A stretch of DNA of 64,000 bases. It comes from Rikenellaceae bacterium (GTDB lineage: Bacteria > Bacteroidota > Bacteroidia > Bacteroidales > Rikenellaceae). Below are positions 43,083 through 52,100 of the stretch, piece after piece. The number at the start of each line of letters is the position of its first letter. Positions within the stretch are counted from its first letter, which is position 1. The notes beneath the pieces were generated by a model. The model did not search any database. It saw nothing but the letters and a program-made list of their open reading frames with translations, and was not told the origin of the DNA. The position numbers and the translations under genes are program-made. Location: the NCBI GenBank assembly GCA_015059805.1, contig SUZO01000002.1, positions 62,001 to 126,000 on the forward strand. The letters are read 5' to 3'.

Positions 43083-43970
43083 CTAATTGAAGGTAATATT
43101 CACCCTGCGGATAAATCCCTCACTATCTATAGTTGCAGTGGCGCTCTCACCCACCGATATAGTAGCAAGAGTATCCCCACATGTATAGGTTACCACACCA
43201 TCCTCAACCTTGACAATAGTAAGCAGCGGCTCTGCCTCCACACTACCTGTTGAGTATATAACTAACACATTATCAGTAGTGTATTCGCCCTCTTTTGCAG
43301 GTATTAACGCCACAATACTCTGCTCTGATGCCTCACCATATAGCTCCACAACAAGCGTCTGAGTGGTATCGCACTCTGCCAAGATACAACTACTGTAGTC
43401 TAAAACATCATCTGTCCAGACACCACGAAATACCTTTTTGTACCCCAGCGAGCATATTCCTCGACCATTTTTGCGGTCGGATTTCCAATAACAGCCTATC
43501 TCTACGTCATCCACAATCTCTACGCCCCAATCCTCGCGCTTGCCATGCTCAAACACATGAACATGGGAGTTATCTGTACCATTTGCAAGCGTCACTCGTA
43601 GCTCGCCCTTGCCATTTGGGGTATCATCTGCCCAATTACCAGCATATCTGACACGCCTATACTCTCCATCAAAATAGTATTCCATAACACCCCAGCCACT
43701 CTTCACGCCGTGACACCACTCCCCCCTATAACTCTTTGGGGCTATGCTATATCCAAGCCAATGGCTATACTCACCGTGGGCATAGTCCATAGTCCCCTCA
43801 CCGTGAGGCAGACCGTTCTCATCTGTCTCGCCCTCATAGATAGTCTCTACAGTATCCTCATTCAGATGCGCGTTGTATGCCTCAGCACACATACTATCAC
43901 CTGCCTGAGCCCCCTTTTCCCAAGGCTCTATCGCCTGCTGACTCAACTTCAGAATTTTATCCGTAACCAT
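43083..43970 (-). CDS. MORN-repeat protein, second of three
   Basis: 295 residues without a signal peptide. MORN units span ~40-165 (YEGETDENGLPHGEGTMDYAHGEYSHW; YRGEWCHGVKSGWGVM; YAGNWADDTPNGKGEL; CYWKSDRKNGRGICSL; FRGVWTDDVLD). Then comes the same C-terminal module (TLVVELYGEASEQSIVALIPAKEGEYTTDNVLVIYSTG) as its neighbours. MORN repeats elsewhere bind membranes or act as scaffolds, but here the function is unknown. It lies 15 nt after the third gene and 33 nt before the first. Confidence 0.82.
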   Translation of the reverse strand: MVTDKILKLSQQAIEPWEKGAQAGDSMCAEAYNAHLNEDTVETIYEGETDENGLPHGEGTMDYAHGEYSHWLGYSIAPKSYRGEWCHGVKSGWGVMEYYFDGEYRRVRYAGNWADDTPNGKGELRVTLANGTDNSHVHVFEHGKREDWGVEIVDDVEIGCYWKSDRKNGRGICSLGYKKVFRGVWTDDVLDYSSCILAECDTTQTLVVELYGEASEQSIVALIPAKEGEYTTDNVLVIYSTGSVEAEPLLTIVKVEDGVVTYTCGDTLATISVGESATATIDSEGFIRRVNITFN

Positions 43971-43985
43971 AGCCCTTACCTTTAT

Positions 43986-44882
43986 CTATTTCTCAACGTT
44001 TTTAATAGTCAACTCATTGACAATCTCATAGTCATGGTCGTCGTCATAAATTGTGGCTGTAGCTTTTTTACGATAAGCGTGCTTGACCTTCTCGCCTGGC
44101 GCAACCCTGCCCACCTGCATAGCTCTATTCTCCGAGTATATACCATCAACGATATACTCAACCACACCATTCTCAACACCGAGAATCTCAATAAGTCTCT
44201 CCTGCTCCTTGAAGCCTCTATCACAAAGAATAGGCAACGAACTTCCTATAGTATGCTCTCCACAGCTACCCACAACAAGTGCAACCACACGACGACTATA
44301 GTCAAAACCTTGGAGAGAGAGTGTAACGATAAGTCTCGGAGATTCTGTTGGCTCCATAAAGTCACAGCTATCAAGGTCTAAATTATCGTTGTGCCACACA
44401 CCTCTAAACTGCTGACCATTAGGCATTGTACAGACTCCCTCGCCCTCTTTGTATCCAGCAACCCACTGGCAATCAATAGTTTTACCAAACTCCACAACCG
44501 TATTACGACCCTCACGCATACCAGCAACGAGGTTTATTGGCGTTATACTCTCTTTGCCATGTCCATCAATTACGCGGATAGTACCACAACCCTCTGGCAG
44601 ACCAGCTACCCACTCTCCAGTATAGGAGTAGTGCTGGCTATTATCTGCATAGAAGGTCATCTTTCCCTCTCCGCACCTTACGCCGTGCTCCCACTGACCC
44701 TCATAGCGCTTTGGAGCGATACTATCATCCATTGACCAGAACCAAGCAAAAGTTACCCTCTTCTCATACTTCATCGTGCCCTTGCCGTGCGGCAGACCAT
44801 TTTCATCTGTCTCGCCCTTGTAGTTCTCTGGACAGAAGTCTGTCTCTGCAAATATTACTGCAACTCTCTCTTGTGGTGTCAT
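43986..44882 (-). CDS. MORN-repeat protein, third of three (operon leader)
   Basis: 298 residues. MORN units at ~20-150 include YKGETDENGLPHGKGTMKYEKRVTFAWF, YEGQWEHGVRCGEGKM, YTGEWVAGLPEGCGTI, CQWVAGYKEGEGVCTM and FRGVWHNDNLDLDSC. A C-terminal module (LIVTLSLQGFDYSRRVVALVVGSCGEHTIGSSLPIL...) is shared with the other two genes. This is the first gene of a run MORN-MORN-MORN-pepP-mqnB-mqnD with gaps of 1-33 nt. It is probably cytoplasmic. The three genes arose by tandem duplication. Confidence 0.82.
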   Translation of the reverse strand: MTPQERVAVIFAETDFCPENYKGETDENGLPHGKGTMKYEKRVTFAWFWSMDDSIAPKRYEGQWEHGVRCGEGKMTFYADNSQHYSYTGEWVAGLPEGCGTIRVIDGHGKESITPINLVAGMREGRNTVVEFGKTIDCQWVAGYKEGEGVCTMPNGQQFRGVWHNDNLDLDSCDFMEPTESPRLIVTLSLQGFDYSRRVVALVVGSCGEHTIGSSLPILCDRGFKEQERLIEILGVENGVVEYIVDGIYSENRAMQVGRVAPGEKVKHAYRKKATATIYDDDHDYEIVNELTIKNVEK

Positions 44883-44919
44883 AGTGGTATAGGTTTTAGC
44901 TGTTAGTAATTGTAATCTC

Positions 44920-45040
44920 GTAAGTTGTCAAAATGGTTGAATTTCAAGGCTTGCGAAGCCCGAAAAGCGCAGCATACTAAAGCGTATGTGAGCATTTGAG
45001 GGCAAGCGTAACGCAGAAATTAGCCATTTTCACAACTTAC
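44920..45040 (-). repeat. Structured 3'-end element (family B), copy 1
   Basis: Ends GTAAGTTGTCAAAATGG and CCATTTTCACAACTTAC pair over 17 positions with one mismatch. Inside are GCTTGC/GCAAGC, the hairpin CATAC-N6-GTATG, and the conserved segments GCAGCATACT, GTATGTGAG and GGGCAAGCGTAACGCAGAA. A 22-bp duplication of the right end (45022-45043 and 45044-45065) runs through the U32 stop codon. Confidence 0.82.
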
Positions 45041-45061
45041 TATAGTCATTTTCACAACTTA

Positions 45062-46303
45062 CTATCTTATCTCTTCCTTGTAGAGTTTGTCACCACGACG
45101 GATGTCGCCTCCCTCAACCTTAATTGAGCAAACATCGCCCTGCTTAACACTCTCTACAGGCTTTAGGTCAAGGCGAATCTCGCCTACCGTCTGCTCTATG
45201 CATCCCGTAGTCTCGCCCATCCAGAGTATCGGCTCGCCAACAGATAGCTGTGCCGCCTCAATAAGCACCTCGGCAACGCCTAATCGCTTGAAGTAGTTTG
45301 TCACCTTGCCCACATAGACCTTACGGCGCGTAGCTGAGCTACCATAGTTTGTGCTATGCTCAACAATGGTTTTACCCGCATAGTATCCACCCCAGAAACC
45401 TCGGTTAAAAACCGTAGCGAGTCGCTCCTTAAGCCCTACAGCAAACTCTCGGCTATACTTGCCCGCCTCAATAGCGCGCAGAGCCTCATCGTAGCACTCC
45501 ACAACGCGCTTGACATACTCCGCACCGCGAGCACGACCCTCAATCTTCAGAACGCTCACGCCCGCATCTATAAACTTATCAAGGAAGTCTACCGTACACA
45601 AATCCTTCGGCGAGAGGATATACCTGCCATCCATATCGAGTTGCTGACCAGTATCGGTATCGGTAAGGGTATACTTACGACGACATATCTGGCGACAAGC
45701 ACCGCGATTTGCTGAGCAGGCGGTCTCATGCTCCGACAGATAGCACTTGCCCGAAATTGACATGCAGAGTGCGCCGTGGCTAAACATCTCAATCTTGAGC
45801 AGCTCCCCCTTTGGACCACGTATATCCTGCTCCACAATGGTGCGCTTAACCATCGCAATCTGCTCAAGCGATAGTTCGCGCGCGAGCACAACAACATCTG
45901 CCCACTGCGAATAAAACTTTGCCGCCTCGCTATTTGAGATGTTGCACTGCGTGGAGATATGCACCTCAACGCCCACCTGATAGGCATAGAGGATTACCGA
46001 CATATCGGAGGCGATAATAGCATCTACACCCTCAGCCTTTGCCCTATCAACCACATCGTGCATCTGCTGCAGCTCTGTATCGTAGACAATCGTATTTACC
46101 GTAAGGTAGGTCTTAACACCATGTTCATGTGCAATGCGGTTTATCTCAGCCATATCATCGGCCGTAAAGTTTGCTGCCGAGGCTGAGCGCATATTGAGCT
46201 GCCCGATACCGAAATATACCGAGTTTGCGCCAGCCGCAATAGCTGCACGAAGGCTCTCATACGAGCCCACAGGTGCCATAATCTCTATATCTGCTCTTCT
46301 CAT
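45062..46303 (-). CDS. U32-family peptidase-like protein (tRNA/rRNA hydroxylation type)
   Basis: 413 residues. The U32 signature region is EIEMFSHGALCMSISGKCYLSEHETACSANRGACRQICRRKY, with the cluster of cysteines that in E. coli RlhA/TrhP-type proteins is tied to RNA hydroxylation. The N-terminus is EIMAPVGSYESLRAAIAAGANSVYFG, a TIM-barrel start. Many database entries call this collagenase-like, but a prephenate-dependent tRNA hydroxylation role (TrhP) is a better-supported function for the family. It lies 1 nt after the polyprenyl synthase gene. Confidence 0.88.
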   Translation of the reverse strand: MRRADIEIMAPVGSYESLRAAIAAGANSVYFGIGQLNMRSASAANFTADDMAEINRIAHEHGVKTYLTVNTIVYDTELQQMHDVVDRAKAEGVDAIIASDMSVILYAYQVGVEVHISTQCNISNSEAAKFYSQWADVVVLARELSLEQIAMVKRTIVEQDIRGPKGELLKIEMFSHGALCMSISGKCYLSEHETACSANRGACRQICRRKYTLTDTDTGQQLDMDGRYILSPKDLCTVDFLDKFIDAGVSVLKIEGRARGAEYVKRVVECYDEALRAIEAGKYSREFAVGLKERLATVFNRGFWGGYYAGKTIVEHSTNYGSSATRRKVYVGKVTNYFKRLGVAEVLIEAAQLSVGEPILWMGETTGCIEQTVGEIRLDLKPVESVKQGDVCSIKVEGGDIRRGDKLYKEEIR

Positions 46304-46304
46304 A

Positions 46305-47276
46305 CTACCTCTTTCTGCCTACAAGGCTCTCAACATACTGTCGCATATACTCTGTGCGCTGACTATCAACCGAAAGGGTCTCAAGGATTGCCAATGCACG
46401 AGATATACGCACCGAAATCTGCTGCTCAGTCATCGCCTTAGCGCCTATAGTATCATAAATCTCCTTCACAGCAGCTATCTTCTGCTCATCACTTAAGTCT
46501 GTGCGTAGATGGGTACTACGAAGCACCTCGCGCTGAGCCTCAGTGGCGTGCGAGAGGGAGATTATCATCAGATAGGTCTTCTTTCCCTCAAGAATATCGC
46601 CACCAATCTTCTTGCCCAGCTGCTCATCACCATAGCTATCTAAAAGGTCATCCTGCAGCTGGAAGGCTATGCCCACCTCAGTGGCAAATCTATAGAGTTT
46701 CTGCAGATCCTCCTCCGATGCACCTGCAATAGTTGCGCCGATAGTCACCGAGCCAGCCAGTAGAGCCGCCGTCTTAAGCTCAATCATATTCATATACTCC
46801 GCCACAGCAACCTTTGGCTGTGTCTCAAAGTCCATATCGTACTGCTGACCCTCACACACCTGCGCCGCCATAGCATTAAAGCGCTCAAAGACCTCTGGCA
46901 AACAGCTACTCTCCACCCCCTGCAGGTGGCGATATGCCTCAATCATCATCACATCACCAGAGAGAATTGCCACATTACTACCCCAACGAGCGTAGACCGA
47001 AGGGTGACCTCGGCGCACCATGGCATTATCCATAATATCATCATGCAGCAGCGTAAAGTTATGGAAAACCTCTATCGCCGTTGCCGCTGGAAGCACTCGT
47101 TGTATATCGTCTGCATAGATATTATATGCGAGCATAGCCAGCACTGGACGCATACGCTTACCGCCCTCAGCAAGCGAGTAACGGATTGGAGCATACAATC
47201 TTTGTGGCTCATCTGGCATGTTTATCATAGCCAAATGGCGCTCAAAAATCTCAGTAATCTGCTGCGGAGTCTTCAT
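46305..47276 (-). CDS. Polyprenyl (geranylgeranyl/octaprenyl-type) diphosphate synthase
   Basis: Class I trans-isoprenyl diphosphate synthase, 323 residues. The first Asp-rich motif is TLLHDDIMDNAMVRRGHPSVY and the second is QLQDDLLDSYGD, with GGKRMRPVLAML at the IPP-binding site and GKKIGGDILEGKKTYL. Chain length cannot be fixed from sequence; a C15-C40 product for menaquinone or undecaprenyl supply is likely. Two ATGs are possible. 47276 leaves a ~28-nt leader from the promoter, whereas 47300 would leave almost none. Confidence 0.9.
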   Translation of the reverse strand: MKTPQQITEIFERHLAMINMPDEPQRLYAPIRYSLAEGGKRMRPVLAMLAYNIYADDIQRVLPAATAIEVFHNFTLLHDDIMDNAMVRRGHPSVYARWGSNVAILSGDVMMIEAYRHLQGVESSCLPEVFERFNAMAAQVCEGQQYDMDFETQPKVAVAEYMNMIELKTAALLAGSVTIGATIAGASEEDLQKLYRFATEVGIAFQLQDDLLDSYGDEQLGKKIGGDILEGKKTYLMIISLSHATEAQREVLRSTHLRTDLSDEQKIAAVKEIYDTIGAKAMTEQQISVRISRALAILETLSVDSQRTEYMRQYVESLVGRKR

Positions 47277-47309
47277 AATCTTGATTTTATATTTACACAT
47301 TTACCAACG

Positions 47310-47317
47310 CAAAGATA
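47310..47317 (-). promoter_or_regulatory. -7 box of the polyprenyl synthase-U32 operon
   Basis: TATCTTTG on the minus strand, about 34 nt upstream of ATG 47276. No TTTG at the usual spacing. Confidence 0.5.
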
Positions 47318-47378
47318 ATAAATTATCTTCACATTCACACCCTTTTTCATGCCATTCGTAGCTATAACAACAATTTTA

Positions 47379-47410
47379 TTTGGCAGTTCACTCTTTTTTA
47401 TCTAACTTTG
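47379..47410 (+). promoter_or_regulatory. Promoter of the ROK kinase gene
   Basis: TTTG (47379-47382), 20 nt, TAACTTTG (47403-47410): full consensus, with a ~37-nt leader to ATG 47452. Confidence 0.8.
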
Positions 47411-47451
47411 AACAAACAATTTAGAATAACTAAACTAAAGTGAATACAACT

Positions 47452-48450
47452 ATGAAAAAATTAGCATTCGGCGTTGATATCGGCGGTATCAACACAGCTT
47501 TTGGACTTGTAGATGAGAAGGGCGACCTTTTTGGCGAGTCTGTAATCTCTACCCGCGCATATCCTAACTATCAGGACTATCCTCGCTATGTGGCAGACCT
47601 CTGCGAGGCTATGAAGTTGCTTATTAACGCCGTAAACTTCGACTTTGAGCTTATCGGTATCGGTATCGGAGCTCCAAATGCAAACTTCTATAAGGGTACT
47701 ATCGAGACCCCTGCAAACCTCTGGAAATTTACAGATGCTGATAAAAATCAGGATGAAAATCTGCGCATCTTCAACTTCGCAGAGGATATTGGCAAAAACT
47801 TCCCAAATGTCCCTGTATATGTTACTAACGATGCCAATGCAGCAACTATCGGCGAGATGGTTTACGGCAATGCAAAGGGTATGAAGGACTTTATAATGGT
47901 AACCCTCGGCACTGGTGTAGGCTCTGGCTTTGTATCAAATGGTCAGATGATTTATGGTCACGATGGCTTTGCGGGCGAGTTCGGACACGTAATCGTTGAG
48001 CGCGGTGGCAGAGAGTGCGGCTGCGGAAGAAAGGGCTGCCTTGAGGCTTACGCCTCTGCTATCGGCATCAAGCGCACAGCCTTTGAGCTTATGGCAACAA
48101 TGAACGACAAGTCTCCTCTGCGCGACATCTCGTTCAACGACCTTGACTCTGCTATCCTCTACCAGCACGCACAAAAGGGCGACCCAATCGCTAAGGAGGC
48201 TTTCCGCCTAACTGGTATGCGCCTGGGCTATGCCCTTGCTGACGCAGTTACTATCACCTCTCCAGAGGCTATCTTCGTCTTCGGAGGTCTTGCAAAGGCT
48301 GGCGATCTGATTCTTGACCCTATCAAGTGGTATCTGGAGGAGAATATGCTATTTGCATTCAAGAATAAGGTTAAGGTACTGCCTTCAGGTCTTCAGAACA
48401 AGAACGCCGCTATTCTCGGCGCCTCTGCTCTCGTTTGGCAGAATATGTAG
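47452..48450 (+). CDS. ROK-family sugar kinase (glucokinase-like)
   Basis: 332 residues. The ATP site is FGVDIGGINTAFGLVDEKG, followed by VYVTNDANAATIGEMVYG (catalytic Asp in the ND motif), VTLGTGVGSGFV and the zinc-binding GHVIVERGGRECGCGRKGCLEAYASA (HxnCxCxxxGC). The ROK glucose/N-acetylmannosamine kinase group fits, and glucose is the most likely substrate. The GTG at 47440 adds four residues and is not needed. It is monocistronic and followed by repeats. Confidence 0.92.
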   Translation: MKKLAFGVDIGGINTAFGLVDEKGDLFGESVISTRAYPNYQDYPRYVADLCEAMKLLINAVNFDFELIGIGIGAPNANFYKGTIETPANLWKFTDADKNQDENLRIFNFAEDIGKNFPNVPVYVTNDANAATIGEMVYGNAKGMKDFIMVTLGTGVGSGFVSNGQMIYGHDGFAGEFGHVIVERGGRECGCGRKGCLEAYASAIGIKRTAFELMATMNDKSPLRDISFNDLDSAILYQHAQKGDPIAKEAFRLTGMRLGYALADAVTITSPEAIFVFGGLAKAGDLILDPIKWYLEENMLFAFKNKVKVLPSGLQNKNAAILGASALVWQNM

Positions 48451-48527
48451 TTTAGCTGTTGGCTATTAGCTATTAGCCTTTAGCTATTTAGTAGTAATGG
48501 TGCTTTGATTGAGCGGAGTAATGACAA

Positions 48528-48790
48528 ATGACATTTAATGACAAGGGCTTTCAGCCCCTAATGGCATTGAATAGCGCGCCTTGCGCGCAGTATTAAGGGC
48601 TTTAGCCCGCTGCCATTCATTGCTATTCATTGTCATTTTGTGCTCCCTAACTTTACTGTTCTGCATCAGCCAGCCAATGGCTAATAGCTAACGGCTAATG
48701 GTGCAGAATAGCGCGCTCTGCGCGCAGTATTAAGGGCTTTAGCCCGCTGCCATTCATTGTTATTCGCTGTCATTGTGCGCTCCCTAACTT
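48528..48790. repeat. Two copies of the AAGGGCT/AGCCC palindromic repeat
   Basis: Copies at ~48528-48642 and ~48701-48790 (5' part shortened). Same order as at 22475: AATGACA ends, AGGGCTTTCAGCCCC, GCGCGC palindrome, TATTAAGGGCTTTAGCCCGC, CATTCATTG ends. The inner GCGC stem differs between copies but stays palindromic. Confidence 0.8.
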
Positions 48791-48805
48791 TTCTGTTCTG
48801 CGTAG

Positions 48806-48985
48806 CTGGCTAACGCCGCGATTAAGCCGAGTGCAACAGCGGTCGCACACCGAAGGTGCAAAAGGCGACAATTGAAAATGGGAGCTTGCTCACAGATTTT
48901 CAATTTCGCATTTTGGGGCATTTATGCCGCGACTGATATTGCCGAGGCGCAGCGGTGAAGGGTCGCCAGTGGCGAGCCAATGGCT
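48806..48985. repeat. Composite palindromic intergenic element (family C)
   Basis: Contains ATTAAGCCGAG, ACACCGAAGGTGC, AAAAGGCGAC, the long hairpin ATTGAAAAT/ATTTTCAAT around GGGAGCTTGCTCACA, CATTTATGCCGCGACTGATA, CCGAGGCGCAGC and TCGCCAGTGGCGA. The same modules recur at 21917-22045, 52797-52940 and, with different stems, in the 248-bp tandem repeats. Confidence 0.75.
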
Positions 48986-49014
48986 AACAGCTAATGGCAT
49001 AAAGGGAGTGTCTA

Positions 49015-49034
49015 ATAAGTTTTTAGACACTCCC
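49015..49034 (-). other. Short hairpin between ROK and the surface lipoprotein
   Basis: AGGGAGTGTCTAA (from ~49004) pairs with TTAGACACTCCCT (to ~49036) in a ~13-bp stem followed by TTTTCG. It is a possible terminator on either strand. Confidence 0.5.
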
Positions 49035-49042
49035 TTTTCGTT

Positions 49043-49165
49043 AGAAGTTGTATAACAAGAGGGATTTCAAGGCTTGCGTAGCCCGAAAAACCGCAGCATA
49101 CTGTAGCGTATGTGAGGATTTTGAGGGCAAGCGTAACGCAGAAAGCGCCTTGTTAGACAGCTTCT
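49043..49165 (-). repeat. Structured 3'-end element (family B), copy 2
   Basis: Ends AGAAGTTGTATAACAAG and CTTGTTAGACAGCTTCT pair with two mismatches. They differ from copy 1, yet the inner part (AAGGCTTGCGTAGCCCG, GCAGCATACTGTAGCGTATGTGAG, GAGGGCAAGCGTAACGCAGAA) is almost the same. It lies 18 nt beyond the stop of the 1100-residue lipoprotein. Confidence 0.82.
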
Positions 49166-49183
49166 TTATTTGAGGTCTGTCGT

Positions 49184-52100
49184 TTAGTTGATATAGACAA
49201 CCTTATCCTTTCTGAATGTCACATTCTCTGGACGACCAGTTAGTGGGTCACTATCAACTCCCCTAATCGCAACGCCCTGAACAGTTGAACTCTTGCTAAT
49301 ATTAACTGGAGCAGCTGCACTTCCGAGTACAATAGTAATTGCAGAGCTTGCACCACCCAAGAGCGCACCACAATATGCACCTGTAGAGGCTGTAACAACA
49401 CTCTTTACGGTAATACCAGTCCATGTATCAGGGCTTGAAGTACCCATAACACCACCGACATATATACCACTCTTACCCTGGGCATCTATTGTACAATTTA
49501 CAGAGCCTCCACGAATACCCTGTGCAGTGTGACCAATAAGACCACCCACAGCAGATTTGGCGAGAATGCGCTTAGTTGTAATTTTACCTGTAAAGCTTGA
49601 ATTTGTCACATCACATGCAGCAGTGTAACCAGCCACACCACCGAGACGGAAAATAGATGGAGCATCAACCTCTATTCCTCCTTCACTAATACAATCCTTA
49701 AATGTGCCTACACCCTTAGCAACCGAACCGACAATACCTCCAGTATATATATAGTTTGAATAACTAAGGTTCTTTATTGTCAGCTTTCCGCTATTGATAC
49801 AACCATCAACAGAGACCAGATTTTCAGTAACCTCAGAGTAGTTTTTAGCGATAACTCCACCAATAAAGCAAGCCTTATTACAAGTCTGACCCAGGTATGT
49901 AAAGTCGAGAGTTATAGGGGCCTGATTCTCAAGTTTATAGTTGCTGCCTAAAGCATAACCAACAACGCCACCGAAATCACCTGCAACATTTGTATTGACA
50001 GCAAGCGCACCCTGCTCATAATTTACCACAGTGTCAATATTGGCATCACCCTTACCGATAACACCACCTATATAGTGATAAGTAGAGCCTGTATAGTCTG
50101 ATAGAACATTGGCAATATTGTTAATATAGTATGTAAAAGCACCTCTATTTGAGATATTTGAGATAGGCGCACCAGTGTTTGCATAACCGATAACACCTCC
50201 ACAGTAGGCATTCATCGTATTGACAGTACACTGACCAGCTCCGTAGTTGTGACAATTTGACACAATATCACACGCATAACCGATAACGCCACCAGAGAAT
50301 GTTCGTACCTTTTCTGTTCCACTAAATACAGAGCTAAGTGTACAGCCTAACACATCGTGCTTCAAGTTAAATGGACCATAGTTTGTACAATTTTGTGTTA
50401 AGCTACCATCCTTAGCATAGCCTACAACACCGCCAAAATATGCATACAAACCCTCTGACTCAATCTGAACCTCCCCATGATTAGTACAGTTTGACACATT
50501 TACAGATGTCCAACCAACCACACCTCCAAAGAAGTTCCTTGTTGCAGCAGTAGCTGTAAGTGAGGTCTTAAAAGTCAGCTTACCATGATTAACACAGTCA
50601 GCTAATGTGTAATTTGTAGATAGTGAGTAGTGACCAATTGAACCAACAATCCCACCAAAGTTTGGCTGCACCTGACCACCCACTGATGCAGCACCAGCAC
50701 TGCTTGATGAGGCGCTTGACCAAGTACCCTCAACATAAACCTCACCGTGGTTTACACACTTTGTTACGGAGTGGAGTGTTGATGCCACAATACCACCTAC
50801 AGCAGGTCGGCTTGCTGAAGCCTCATCAGATACTGGAATAATATATGACACCTTACCCCTATTCTCACACTCAGTAATTATAGCCTGAGAGTAACCTACA
50901 ACACCACCAATGTTTGCATATGTAGCTGAACCGAGGGTTTTGAAATTGTAGCTTACCTCGCCATTGTTATAGCAGCGGGCAATAGTTCCCTCACTTGCAA
51001 CAGCCACTGCTGTTCCGTTATCGTCCTTCTGATCAGAGAGTGCTGTAGCGCCGATAATACCACCAATCATAGCTCTCCTTGGAGTATCATCAATAGTTAC
51101 CTTTATATCTCCATTATTGATACAATCCTGAATAAATACCTCACCCTGACCATTGCCTGTAGTTGGGTTATAGTAGCCTGAAATACCACCTACATAGATA
51201 TGCTGATCAACAACTGGAAGGTTACAGATTATGTCGCCATTATTGATACAGTTTCTTATACGACCATAAGCAGATGCTACAATGAGTCCAATACGCACAC
51301 TCGTTGCTGTAATATTCACGTTAATAGTCGCATCTGCATTATTTACACAGCCCTCAACAAGACCTGTTGATGAAGCAACGATTATTCCGACACTCTGTCC
51401 TACAGATGCAGCATCTGGGGCAAAGCTACAACTGCTGTCAATAACCAGATTCTTCACAACACCTGCATCATCTACATCTGCAAACAGTGCACTCTTGGTT
51501 GTCCAGTTCTTCAGCGCAAAGCCTTGACCGTTGAATTTACCAGCAAAAGTCTTAATCTGCTTAAGGTTGACGCCCGTAAGGTCAATATCTGCACCGAGCT
51601 TAACCTCGCCGTCAGAGTTTACCCACTTGTCGTAGCCTGTAGAGCCATTTGCAAGAGCAATAAAGTCCACAAGGTCGTTTGCATTCATAATAAGAGTTTC
51701 GGTTGTTGTCTTAGCAAACGAGAACTGTGGCATTGTATAGATAACTCCCGCCTCAACAGTCGCACCAGCACCCTTAAGGCTCTTTGTCATCGTTCCGTTG
51801 CTGCTATCCTGAACCTTTACAGTGAAGCCCTTTGTGTACTCGCCCGCAGGCACAGCCACAACAACTGTCGCAACGCCATCTGTAGCCACAACATCTGTCA
51901 CGCGGATAATATCCTTACCCGCAAGAGCAGAGATAGCTGCGCCCTTGTAGTCAATGTTAAATGTACCAGAGATAGCCTCGCCACCATTAGCTACAACAGT
52001 TACACGATTAACATTTGCAGCATTTGCAACAGAGAACTTAAGGTAACCATAGAGGTTCTTGAGCTTAATATCATCTGTCTGTGAGTAACCCACAAGCACA

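Larger units (their letters stand above)
48451..49183. other. Gene-free region of dispersed repeats
   Basis: No coding sequence is supported. It holds GGCTAATAGCC-like repeats, two copies of the AAGGGCT element (48528-48790), a composite palindromic element with core GGGAGCTTGCTCACA (48806-48985), a short hairpin GGGAGTGTCTAA/TTAGACACTCCC (49015-49034) and a family B element (49043-49165). Confidence 0.85.
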
